DNA from: an uncultured Roseburia sp.
Lineage (GTDB): Bacteria; Bacillota; Clostridia; Lachnospirales; Lachnospiraceae
Reading direction: 5' to 3'
Assembly: GCA_947652855.1 (NCBI GenBank)
Contig: CANTEO010000005.1
Span: 1-61,580 of the forward strand
DNA length: 61,580 bases
Under the pieces are notes generated by a model. The model did not search any database and was not told where the DNA came from. It was given only the letters and a program-made list of their open reading frames with translations. Of this stretch, positions 51,777-59,649 are shown in pieces (within the stretch, counting starts at the first letter, position 1; each line of letters begins with the position of its first letter). The translations under genes and the position numbers were made by a program.

Positions 51777-52797
51777 ATGAAAAAAGCAATAATGAAACAG
51801 ATTTGCCTGTCTGTCCTTGTAATGGCTTTGATGTTTGTCGGCATCTTGCTGCAAGGGCAGGCGCGTGTTCGGGCAGATTCTGGGGTAGACACGATTCGCT
51901 TGGCATTGGACGACACATTCCAATCTGGAACGATTGCGTCAAAAGGCGCAAATATTTATTATCGCGTCACGCTTCCGTCGGATGGCTGGCTTATGGTTTC
52001 CTATCAGGGGTGGGATATTGGTAAGTCCTACTATCAGGTTTCCAATGTGGAGCTGACCAGGGATTACGGGGAATGGGGCGTGTGGGGTTCTTCTAACCAG
52101 GCCCCGCAGACAGACTCGAAAGAGCTTGCCTTAGAAAAAGGCGATTGTCTGATTCGGATACGCCCTTATGATGATTGCATTGGAGATTATAAGCTCAAGG
52201 CTTCTTTCGTGCCGGCCAGAAACAATGAAAAAGCGGATAATAACGAATTTACAGACGCTTAGCCGCTGGCGTCCCGCAAGCTTGTCACGGCATTCCTTTC
52301 CTTGGACGACAGGAATGGACTTTTATCAAATTCAGATCAACAGCAGGCAGGCTGTGCGCATTATTTATACAGCGCGTGTAAGAAGGTCTTATCTGGAAGT
52401 ATGGAACCAGGATTACACACAAAGATTTAGGGAAGGAATCTGGGGAGCGTCAGAGACATCGCCGGAAACCTATGTTTATGAAGAAGTATTGGAGCCTGGC
52501 GCATACTACGTGAAAATTACGCCTTATGATAGCGATGTGGGTCGGTATACGCTCCAAATGGAAGCGATAAATCCGCAACATATACACTGACTATTAAGCC
52601 GAAAAAGACGACGGGGCTAAGCTTATACACATCCATTTATAACCGTAAGCAGCTTTCTGTAAGCTTTTATGGGCAGAGCGGAGCAAAAGGCTATCAGATA
52701 CAATGAATATTATGTCCGGGTTCGCGCCTATGTCAAGAGCGGCAAGAGCTGCGCTTATGGAGCTTGGAGCGTCATAAAATCCAAAAAAGTAAAATAG
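51777..52797 (+). pseudogene. Decayed secreted protein (signal peptide, two PPC-like repeats, Fn3-like end)
   Basis: The first frame runs from ATG 51777 (7 bp after AAAAGGAG) through a signal peptide and a beta-domain (YYRVTLPSDGWLMVSYQG ... IRPYDDCIGDYKL) to a TAG at 52260. Beyond this stop the same frame still reads PLASRKLVTAFLSLDDR, then the homologous sequence continues one frame over as DFYQIQINSRQAVRII ... VKITPYDSDVGRYTL, a second copy of the same domain. It shifts again to TYTLTIKPKKTTGL ... GAKGYQIQ, and finally to EYYVRVRAYVKSGKS ... AWSVIKSKKVK, ending at 52797. So it has one nonsense mutation, at least three frame changes and an internal deletion. Confidence 0.8.
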
Positions 52798-52877
52798 CCA
52801 TTCGCCATGCATCAGAAGATTTGGATTGGCAAAATTACAAAAGATGGGAATGCAGAAAAAGAAAAGAGGAGAACTTT

Positions 52878-53444
52878 ATGAAAAACAAAGGAGCGCCCCT
52901 CCTTGCCTTAATCCCCGCCGGGCTTTTAGCCGTCCTTTTATTTGCCTTAAATATCGTCGTCTACGTGCAGGGGCAGGTTTCCCTGCATCAGCCGGCAGAG
53001 CAGGGGACGGCAGAGACAGAAGCCGATGGGACAGGGCAGGGGGACGACGATGTCGGCGTATCGGCTGACTTTGAAAGCTTCCGCATCGCGCGTGCGAAAG
53101 GCGCCGCGGATGAAAGGGGAAAATCCCAGCAGGAGGGCGAGGAGAATTATTTATGCGCGGAAAGCATCGTGCGGGTTCTCACGATGGAGGATGTGGAACG
53201 CATAAAAAACGGCTCCTATTCCGATCTTCCAGCAGGGAAGGACATCCTGCAGATGGTCGTCAATGAAATCTATGCCAGGAACGGCTATCAATTCGAAAAT
53301 GAGGACATCCAGTCGTATTTTGCGTCAAAACGCTGGTATCAGGCAGATGACGCGGATGCAAGGGACATGGACGCCATTTATCAAAAAATGTCTGAGATTG
53401 ACAAGGCGAACATTGATTTCTTAAGGGAGGTGAGGCAGGCATGA
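52878..53444 (+). CDS. Membrane-anchored YARHG-domain protein
   Basis: The 188-residue protein has one N-terminal helix (about 7-28, LLALIPAGLLAVLLFALNIV), a disordered acidic linker and a C-terminal YARHG-type domain (about 105-186) containing NEIYARNGYQFENEDIQSYF, RWYQADD and SEIDKANIDFLRE. YARHG is an extracellular domain of Firmicutes, often on sensor-like proteins; its ligand is unknown. AGAGGAGAA precedes the ATG at 52878. The stop overlaps the next start (ATGA). Confidence 0.85.
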   Translation: MKNKGAPLLALIPAGLLAVLLFALNIVVYVQGQVSLHQPAEQGTAETEADGTGQGDDDVGVSADFESFRIARAKGAADERGKSQQEGEENYLCAESIVRVLTMEDVERIKNGSYSDLPAGKDILQMVVNEIYARNGYQFENEDIQSYFASKRWYQADDADARDMDAIYQKMSEIDKANIDFLREVRQA

Positions 53445-54691
53445 TCTGCAGCAGATGCGGGCTGCAAAACAAAGGGGCGGCCTTGTTTTGTGAGAATTGC
53501 GGCGCAAGGCTTGTCGCGCCGCCAAGGGTGGGGGCAAATGCGCGTTTTCCGGCAGAAAGGACGGCGCCGAATGCGCACATGGCTCCTGCAAGGCCGCCGG
53601 AAAAGCCTGTGGAGACGTGGGCAGTGATTTTGCTTGTAGAAATCGCAGTTTCGCTCCTTGCGGCTTTTTTCCTCTACCAAAACTTCTCCAGGCTTTTTAG
53701 CGCGTCAAAAACGGGGGAGCGTTATTTTGCGGCAGCGATGAGCAAAGACTGGGAAGGGGCGTTTGCTTTGTTGGAAGTGGAGGAGAGCGAATTTATCAAT
53801 GCGGAAGCGTATGCAAACGTGAATAAGGGAAAGGAAGCGCCAGCCATAAGCGTCTATTCCGTGCAGGAGCAGGTGGACGTAAGCCGGGGCTTTTTGGGGA
53901 AAGAAATCCTGATTACATACCGTGCGCAGGGAGATTCCCATGACAGCTCTTACGCCATCTCGCTCAATCGCCAGAAGCAGAAAAAGCTTCTGCTGTTTGA
54001 CGACTGGAAAGTCAGCACGGAAGGCCTGATTTCCAAAGAATTTTCCGTTCAGGCGCCAATGGGCGCTAAAGTGACGGTTGACGGCATAGATTTGCCCTCA
54101 TCCTATTTGCGCGGGACGGAAGACGGGCATGACAGCTATGTGATCCCCGCTCTGTTTTCGGGGAGGCATGAAGTGAAAGTCAGCATGGAGGGCATGGAGC
54201 CGGTGACGGATTCGTTTGATTCTGCCTATGACAGCGAATATGCGCTGCATGAAATGCGCGCTTCAAAAGAGGCCATGCAGGCCGCCTTGCAGACGGCGGG
54301 CATTGCCATAAAAGAGATTTATTCGGCCGCGCTCCATGGAAAAAAATATGATGCGGTCGCCAGCCTGTTTTCTTCCAATGCGGCGCCCGACGTGAAGGAA
54401 GGCTATCAGGAGCTTGTGGAGCAGATGCAGCCGGATGAGGGGTCTCGAATCGAGGCGATTGCATTCGATTCTATAAATGGGACGGCGGAAAGTTATATGG
54501 AAGACGGGCAGGTTTTGATTGAGGCGCACCTTACGTTTGACTACGTCCTGACATATACCTATGAGTCCTACTGGGACAGTTCAAAGGATACGGACACATA
54601 TGAAGACAGCGACAGCGTGACGTTTTATTTTGTGAGGGAAAACGGGGATTGGGCGTTGCGGAACCTGGGATGCCATAGACTGTATTATTAA
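53441..54691 (+). CDS. TcaA-like zinc-ribbon membrane protein
   Basis: The 416-residue protein has a zinc ribbon (Cys3, 6, 17, 20), a Pro/Ala-rich linker and a transmembrane helix at about 60-80. An extracytoplasmic region follows in the order seen in TcaA/YvbJ proteins: an Ig-like part with VQAPMGAKVTVDGIDL and VIPALFSGRHEVKVSMEG, then an NTF2-like end (AGIAIKEIYSAAL ... DYVLTYTYESYW). TcaA is tied to glycopeptide response and wall stress in staphylococci, so a wall-related role is plausible. The 4-bp overlap couples it to the YARHG gene. Confidence 0.8.
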   Translation: MICSRCGLQNKGAALFCENCGARLVAPPRVGANARFPAERTAPNAHMAPARPPEKPVETWAVILLVEIAVSLLAAFFLYQNFSRLFSASKTGERYFAAAMSKDWEGAFALLEVEESEFINAEAYANVNKGKEAPAISVYSVQEQVDVSRGFLGKEILITYRAQGDSHDSSYAISLNRQKQKKLLLFDDWKVSTEGLISKEFSVQAPMGAKVTVDGIDLPSSYLRGTEDGHDSYVIPALFSGRHEVKVSMEGMEPVTDSFDSAYDSEYALHEMRASKEAMQAALQTAGIAIKEIYSAALHGKKYDAVASLFSSNAAPDVKEGYQELVEQMQPDEGSRIEAIAFDSINGTAESYMEDGQVLIEAHLTFDYVLTYTYESYWDSSKDTDTYEDSDSVTFYFVRENGDWALRNLGCHRLYY

Positions 54692-54748
54692 AAGAAATGC
54701 CTGCGGGCATCCCTTTATGCGCGGAAAGCTGCGCGAGAATAAGGAAAC
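54690..54748 (+). repeat. 51-bp palindromic repeat family, locus 5 (single copy)
   Basis: AAAGAAATGCCTGCGGGCAT, CCCTTTATGCGC and GGAAAGCTGCGCGAGAATAAGG follow the family pattern in the same orientation as at 22629. It lies between two cluster genes and just before the RBS of the next one. Confidence 0.85.
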
Positions 54749-54761
54749 GGAGGAGAAAGAG

Positions 54762-55799
54762 ATGGGAAAGTTTTGTACAAAATGCGGAAAGCCTTTAGCG
54801 CCGGGAGAGCTATGCTCTTGTCAGATGGGCGGCGGGACAGCAGGGCGTGGGGCCATGCCGAATGGAAACGTGGGTCAGGGGCGCGCGGCCATGCCGAATG
54901 GGAATATGGGATCGGGGCGCGCGGCCATGCCGAATGGGGACGTGGGGCCGATGCGTCCAGTCATGCCGAATAGGGGCGCTGCGCTTGGAAATGCCGGGGG
55001 CAGGAATGTAAATGGGATGCCAAATGGGAATGTCGGACAGCCATATCAGGGGGCGCCTATGGGACAGCCCGGCCCAAACAGTCAACAGTATGCCTATCAG
55101 CAGCAGGTGCAGCAGCAGTACCAGCAAGTGCAGCAGGCGGCGTCTGGCCACGCTTCGCAGACGATCGGCACGTTTTTAAACCTGGTGAAACGGCCGGTTA
55201 CGACAGGAAGGCAGCTTGTTGCGTTTGCGGACAAGAGCGTGGTGATTACATTGATTCTGCTGCAGGCGCTTGCGTCCGGCTTTTTTGACCTTGCGGTGAT
55301 GGGCAAGCTTTCAAGCCTTAGCATGGGATATCTGAGGATGCCGTATGCCAGAAGCTTTTTTGTGACAGTGATGCTTTCGCTTGTCATGTCATTTTTATTG
55401 GCGGCGCTTTTGCTTGGAGGAAGCCTTGCTGTGAAAAATGCGGTCACATACCAGCAGGCGCTCGCCTGCGTGGCGGCGCGTAGCGCGCTGCTCGTCGTTA
55501 CGTCGCTCTTTTCGATTCTGGTGTTTGTCGTGTATCCGGCAGGCGGCCTGTTCTTTTTCTTTACAGGCGGCCTTTGGGGCATGGTCGTGATGGCGATGAT
55601 TTTGCCAAAGTGCGTAGGCGCCTCAGAAGATAAGCTTGTGCTGTCGCAGTTTCTTGCAGCGCTGCTGTTTCTTGTGCTGTTTGTAATAATGGCTGTGCTT
55701 TGCTGGAAGGCATATTTGCCAGACGCGCTTGGCGCCTTAGGGAATGGGCTGAATTCCATCTTCAAAAATCCGGCGGGAATATTGGACGGCCTGTATTAA
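54762..55799 (+). CDS. Zinc-ribbon multi-spanning membrane protein with MPNGN repeats
   Basis: The 345-residue protein begins MGKFCTKCGKPL with an atypical zinc site (Cys5, 8, 18, 20). A repetitive linker follows, with AMPNGN-type units (about residues 29-90), then Gln-rich YQQQVQQQYQQ. The C-terminal half has about five hydrophobic helices (from about 160) and resembles Yip1/DUF-type membrane domains only loosely. ACGGAGGAG precedes the ATG at 54762; the longer in-frame start at 54717 sits inside the repeat. The role is unknown; the zinc ribbon ties it to its neighbours. Confidence 0.75.
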   Translation: MGKFCTKCGKPLAPGELCSCQMGGGTAGRGAMPNGNVGQGRAAMPNGNMGSGRAAMPNGDVGPMRPVMPNRGAALGNAGGRNVNGMPNGNVGQPYQGAPMGQPGPNSQQYAYQQQVQQQYQQVQQAASGHASQTIGTFLNLVKRPVTTGRQLVAFADKSVVITLILLQALASGFFDLAVMGKLSSLSMGYLRMPYARSFFVTVMLSLVMSFLLAALLLGGSLAVKNAVTYQQALACVAARSALLVVTSLFSILVFVVYPAGGLFFFFTGGLWGMVVMAMILPKCVGASEDKLVLSQFLAALLFLVLFVIMAVLCWKAYLPDALGALGNGLNSIFKNPAGILDGLY

Positions 55800-55810
55800 T
55801 GGAGGTAGAT

Positions 55811-56677
55811 ATGCATAAGGTCAGATGCCCGCGATGTGGGAGCATAAACGAAGGAGACAGCCTGTTTTGCGCGGAATGCGGATGCGGCTTAAAGAAAGGC
55901 GGCGCAGGAAAAAGGAAACGTCCTGCGGGCATGGCAGTTTTCCTTGCGATTGGGGCCGTTTGCGCGGCCCTTGTCGTTTTGGCGTTGGTATGCGCGGCGT
56001 TATATGTGATGGGACAGGAGAAAAAAGAGGAGCCGCTTTTGGGGACGGATGTGACGGAAACACAGGGGCAGGAGATAGAGGCTGGTCAGAAAGAGGGCGG
56101 GCCGGGGCCTTACGACGCGAAGGCGGCTGCCGCAGAGGGAACAGAGCGCGCAGAGGCGGGAGAGACAAAGACGGAGCGCGCAGAGGCAGGAGAGGCAAAG
56201 ACGGAGCGCGCAGAGGCAGGAGAGACGGAAAGGACAGGGATTCATACGTACCGCCTCATCTTAAAAGACTGCGGATGGCGGGAGGCCGCAGAGGACTGCA
56301 GGGCGATGGGCGGATATCTGGCGCGCATCGAATCTTATGAGGAGTATGCCGCCATCGTGCATCAGATAGGCCGTGAGGAAGGGTTTTACAATGCGCATTT
56401 TTATCTGGGAGGCAGAAGGGAAGAGGGAGAGACGGATTACTATTGGGTGGACGGCGACGGGCAAAAAATGGGAAAGCCGCTCAATTCCGCGGATTCCTGG
56501 GCAGGCGGCGCCTGGATGAAGGGAGAGCCAAGCTATGTGGACGGAGAGGCGCAGGAGCTGTACCTGAATCTGTTCTGTTATGAAAAAGAAATGGCCTGGG
56601 TGTTAAACGACGTTCCTGAAGATGTTTCAGCTTATTATCCGGGAAAGACGGGGTATATCTGTGAATTTGAGGAATAG
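55811..56677 (+). CDS. Zinc-ribbon membrane protein with extracellular C-type-lectin domain
   Basis: The 288-residue protein has a zinc ribbon (Cys6, 9, 20, 23), a transmembrane helix (about 40-67), a linker with three tandem ERAEAGETKT-like decapeptides and a C-type-lectin-like domain (about 160-288: WREAAEDCRAMGGYLARIES, FYLGGRREEGETDYYWVDG, AWVLNDVPED, GYICEFEE). It could bind glycan outside while the zinc ribbon stays inside. GGAGG precedes the ATG at 55811; it follows the previous gene by 11 bp. Confidence 0.85.
   Translation: MHKVRCPRCGSINEGDSLFCAECGCGLKKGGAGKRKRPAGMAVFLAIGAVCAALVVLALVCAALYVMGQEKKEEPLLGTDVTETQGQEIEAGQKEGGPGPYDAKAAAAEGTERAEAGETKTERAEAGEAKTERAEAGETERTGIHTYRLILKDCGWREAAEDCRAMGGYLARIESYEEYAAIVHQIGREEGFYNAHFYLGGRREEGETDYYWVDGDGQKMGKPLNSADSWAGGAWMKGEPSYVDGEAQELYLNLFCYEKEMAWVLNDVPEDVSAYYPGKTGYICEFEE
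56144..56233 (+). repeat. 30-bp tandem repeat, three units, in the lectin gene
   Basis: Units at 56144-56173, 56174-56203 and 56204-56233 begin GAGCGCGCAGAGGC and encode ERAEAGETKT variants. The number of units may vary between strains. Confidence 0.9.
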
Positions 56678-56741
56678 GCGTTGAACTGGCGGCAATATTC
56701 CGATACACTGTATGAGGAATAAGAATCAGGAAAGACGGGGG

Positions 56742-58028
56742 ATGGGAGTGAAGCTTCGGAAGAAATCTTTTATCAAAATTACGGCGTTTCTGCTGCTTGC
56801 GCTTTGCGTCATATGCTATGTGAGGCGGCCTGCGCCAGAAGGGAAGCGGGAGGCTTTGGATACGCAAGAGGGGCGTATTAGGGCAGGGCAGGAAGAGGAA
56901 GCGGTCACAGAGGGCTTTGCCGCCTTTACGGAAACGGAGCAGGCTTTGCCGGAGGAAGAGGAAGAGAGCCGCAGGGTAGAAGAATGCCTGTCCCGCATGA
57001 CGTTAGAGGAAAAAGTCGCCCAGATGTTTGTCATTACGCCAGAGGCGCTGACCGGGCAGGGAAACGTCACTGCCGCGGGCGACGCGACGCGGGAGGCGAT
57101 TTGGGCTTACCCTGTGGGCGGCCTTGTGTATTTTGGCGGGAACTTAGGGGAAGAGAGGCAGATCGTAGAGATGATAGAACGCCAGCAGGCGTTTTCTATG
57201 GAGCGGATCGGCCTTCCGCTGTTTACGGCTATCGACGAGGAGGGCGGGACGGTCGCCCGAATTGCGAATGAAAGCGCGGTTGCGGTAAGGCATTTCCCGG
57301 ATATGCGCGAGATTGGCGCGTCGCCGGACGCGTTGGCGAAGGCGGGGAAGGCCGGGCGGGAAATAGGGAAATACCTAAAGCGGCTTGGGTTTAACCTGGA
57401 TTTTGCCCCTGTTGCGGATGTGCTTACGAACCCGGAGAATTCCGTGGTAAAAAAGCGTTCGTTTGGCGAAAGCGCGGCTTTGGCGGCAGAGCTTGCCCTG
57501 GAGGTTTCCCGTCAGCTTGAGGGGCAGGGCGTCTATAGCTGCTTAAAGCATTTTCCGGGGCATGGCGCGACCGAAGGGGATTCTCATAATGGGTTTGCGT
57601 ACACAAAAAAGACGCTGGAGGAATTGTTGAAAGAGGAGCTTATTCCGTTTCAGGAGGGGATCGCCGCGGGGATATCCTTTATCATGGCAGGCCATATTTC
57701 CGCCCCAAATGCCGTCTGGGACGACACGCCGGCCTCTTTGTCAAAAGCCATGATTACGGGCGTCCTTCGGGAAAGGATGAAGTTTGACGGGATTGTGGTT
57801 ACCGACGCATTGAATATGGGGGCGGTCTCCGGCAGCTATAGCCCAAAGGAGGCGGCGGAGCTTGCGGCGCAGGCCGGGGCGGATCTGCTTTTAATGCCGG
57901 AGGATTTTAAGGAGGCGTACCAGGGGCTGCTTGAGGCCGTAAAAGAGGGGAGGGTCAGTCAGGAGCGGATTGACGCGTCCCTCCGAAGGATTCTGAAAAA
58001 GAAATTGGAGCTTTTGCCTGCGCAATAG
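56742..58028 (+). CDS. NagZ-like beta-N-acetylhexosaminidase (glycoside hydrolase family 3)
   Basis: The 428-residue protein has an N-terminal membrane anchor (IKITAFLLLALCVICYV), a charged linker and a GH3 barrel from about residue 85. Motifs include KHFPGHGATEGDSHNGF, with the flexible-loop Asp-His dyad of bacterial NagZ-type enzymes, and GIVVTDALNMGAV, with the nucleophile Asp. It likely removes N-acetylglucosamine from muropeptides outside the membrane. The start is uncertain: ATG 56742 directly follows GGGGG, GTG 56748 has better spacing, and ATG 56712 lacks an RBS. Adjacent to the signalling cluster, it fits a wall-recycling theme. Confidence 0.88.
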   Translation: MGVKLRKKSFIKITAFLLLALCVICYVRRPAPEGKREALDTQEGRIRAGQEEEAVTEGFAAFTETEQALPEEEEESRRVEECLSRMTLEEKVAQMFVITPEALTGQGNVTAAGDATREAIWAYPVGGLVYFGGNLGEERQIVEMIERQQAFSMERIGLPLFTAIDEEGGTVARIANESAVAVRHFPDMREIGASPDALAKAGKAGREIGKYLKRLGFNLDFAPVADVLTNPENSVVKKRSFGESAALAAELALEVSRQLEGQGVYSCLKHFPGHGATEGDSHNGFAYTKKTLEELLKEELIPFQEGIAAGISFIMAGHISAPNAVWDDTPASLSKAMITGVLRERMKFDGIVVTDALNMGAVSGSYSPKEAAELAAQAGADLLLMPEDFKEAYQGLLEAVKEGRVSQERIDASLRRILKKKLELLPAQ

Positions 58029-58058
58029 GCGCAAGGCCAGGGCATGGAAATTCTCTGA

Positions 58059-58087
58059 TTGACAGAACCGGATTCCTGTGTTAGCCT
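58059..58087 (+). promoter_or_regulatory. Candidate promoter of the amino-acid ABC importer
   Basis: A perfect TTGACA at 58059-58064 is followed after 17 bp by TAGCCT; TATAAA at 58087-58092 is better but 22 bp away. An 18-bp imperfect palindrome GTGATAGCATGGCATCAC at 58112-58129 could be an operator. Confidence 0.45.
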
Positions 58088-58146
58088 ATAAAAGTGATTT
58101 ATTGTGGTAAAGTGATAGCATGGCATCACGGAAGAGGAGGACGCAT

Positions 58147-58962
58147 ATGAAAAAAGCAGCAGCAATGATTTTGGCGGCGGGGCTGGCCGTTTCCCTGGCA
58201 GCCTGCGGGAATGAAAAGGACGCCGGAGGGACGAAGGACGTAAGCGGCGGGATCGAGAAAGGCAGCGGCACGTTTACGGTAGGCTTTGACCAGGATTTCC
58301 CGCCGTTTGGATATGTAGGGGACGACGGGGAGTTTACCGGATTTGACATTGAGATGGCGACGGAATGCGCCAAGCGCATGGGCAAGGAAATCGTCCTGCA
58401 GCCGATTGACTGGGACGCGAAGGACATGGAGCTTGAGTCCGGGACGATCGACTGCATCTGGAACGGCTTTACGATGAACGGCAGGGAGGATCTGTATACC
58501 TGGAGCGATTCGTACATGGACAATACGCAGGTCGTGATTACGAAAAAGGGTTCCGGGATTGAGGCGCTTTCTGACCTTTCCGGCAAGATCGTGGAAGTGC
58601 AGAAGGAGTCCTCCGCGCAGTCGGCGTTAGAGGATGAGGATCATACGGAGCTATTGGCTTCTTTTAAGGATTTCCTGCAGGTTGCGGAATACAACACGGC
58701 GTTCATGGACTTGGAGTCGGGCGCGGTGGACGCAATCGCGATTGACATCGGAGTGGCGAACTTCCAGCTTGAGGGCAGGGAGGACGATTTTGTGATATTG
58801 GATGAGGTGATCTCCTCCGAGCAGTATGCCGTCGGCTTCTTAAAGGGCAATGAGGCGCTGCGCGACGAAGTGCAGGGCACGTTACTGGAGATGGTGGAGG
58901 ACGGCACGTTTGCTGAGATCTCCGAGAAGTATTTCGGCTATGACGTCTGCACGTTAAAATAA
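58147..58962 (+). CDS. Polar amino-acid ABC transporter, substrate-binding lipoprotein
   Basis: The 271-residue lipoprotein has a lipobox SLAACG with Cys20 and a SBP_bac_3 domain: FTVGFDQDFPPFGYVGDDG, EFTGFDIEMATECAKRMGK, DCIWNGFTM. It captures a polar amino acid for the permease and ATPase encoded next. GAGGAGG precedes the ATG at 58147; an in-frame ATG at 58120 lacks one. Cystine or another polar amino acid is possible; the substrate is not determined. Confidence 0.93.
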   Translation: MKKAAAMILAAGLAVSLAACGNEKDAGGTKDVSGGIEKGSGTFTVGFDQDFPPFGYVGDDGEFTGFDIEMATECAKRMGKEIVLQPIDWDAKDMELESGTIDCIWNGFTMNGREDLYTWSDSYMDNTQVVITKKGSGIEALSDLSGKIVEVQKESSAQSALEDEDHTELLASFKDFLQVAEYNTAFMDLESGAVDAIAIDIGVANFQLEGREDDFVILDEVISSEQYAVGFLKGNEALRDEVQGTLLEMVEDGTFAEISEKYFGYDVCTLK

Positions 58963-58986
58963 GCAGGGAGCATAAAAGGGGTAGAC

Positions 58987-59637
58987 ATGAGCATACAGGT
59001 GATGATGGGGCAGCTTACGGAAGGGATGGGCGCGACAATCCTGATTTTTGTGCTGACGCTTCTGTTTTCCATGCCCCTTGGTCTTGTCATTTCTTTTGGC
59101 AGGATGTCAAAGAACGCCCTCCTTCGGGGGATATCGAAGATTTACATTTCCATCATGCGCGGCACGCCGCTGATGCTGCAGCTTCTGGTCGTGTATTTTG
59201 GCCCGTATTACATATTTGGCGTCAATATTTCATCCAATTACCGCGCTTATGCCGTTGTGATTGCGTTTGCGATCAATTATGCCGCCTATTTTGCGGAAAT
59301 TTACCGGGGCGGGATCGCGTCTATGCCAAAGGGGCAGTATGAGGCGGCGAAGGTATTGGGCTACACGAAGGCGCAGACGTTTTTTAAGATTATTTTCCCG
59401 CAGGTCATTAAACGGATCCTGCCTTCTGTGACAAATGAAGTGATTACGCTGGTTAAGGACACGTCGCTGGCGTTTTCCATTGCTTATGCGGAGATGTTCA
59501 CGGTTGCGAAAGCAATCGCGGCTTCTCAAAAAAGCATGGTTCCGTTCATTGCCGCGGCGATCTTTTATTATGTCTTTAATTTTCTCGTGGCCGCTTTGAT
59601 GGAGCTTTGGGAAAAGAAGCTTAGTTACTACAGTTAG
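58987..59637 (+). CDS. Polar amino-acid ABC transporter, permease
   Basis: The 216-residue HisM/GlnP-type permease has five hydrophobic helices, the MRGTPLMLQLLVVYFG motif and the EAA loop EAAKVLGYTKAQTFFKIIFPQ that contacts the ATPase. AAAAGGGG precedes the ATG. It is the middle gene of the three-gene importer operon. Confidence 0.95.
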   Translation: MSIQVMMGQLTEGMGATILIFVLTLLFSMPLGLVISFGRMSKNALLRGISKIYISIMRGTPLMLQLLVVYFGPYYIFGVNISSNYRAYAVVIAFAINYAAYFAEIYRGGIASMPKGQYEAAKVLGYTKAQTFFKIIFPQVIKRILPSVTNEVITLVKDTSLAFSIAYAEMFTVAKAIAASQKSMVPFIAAAIFYYVFNFLVAALMELWEKKLSYYS

Positions 59638-59649
59638 GGGGCGTTTGGT

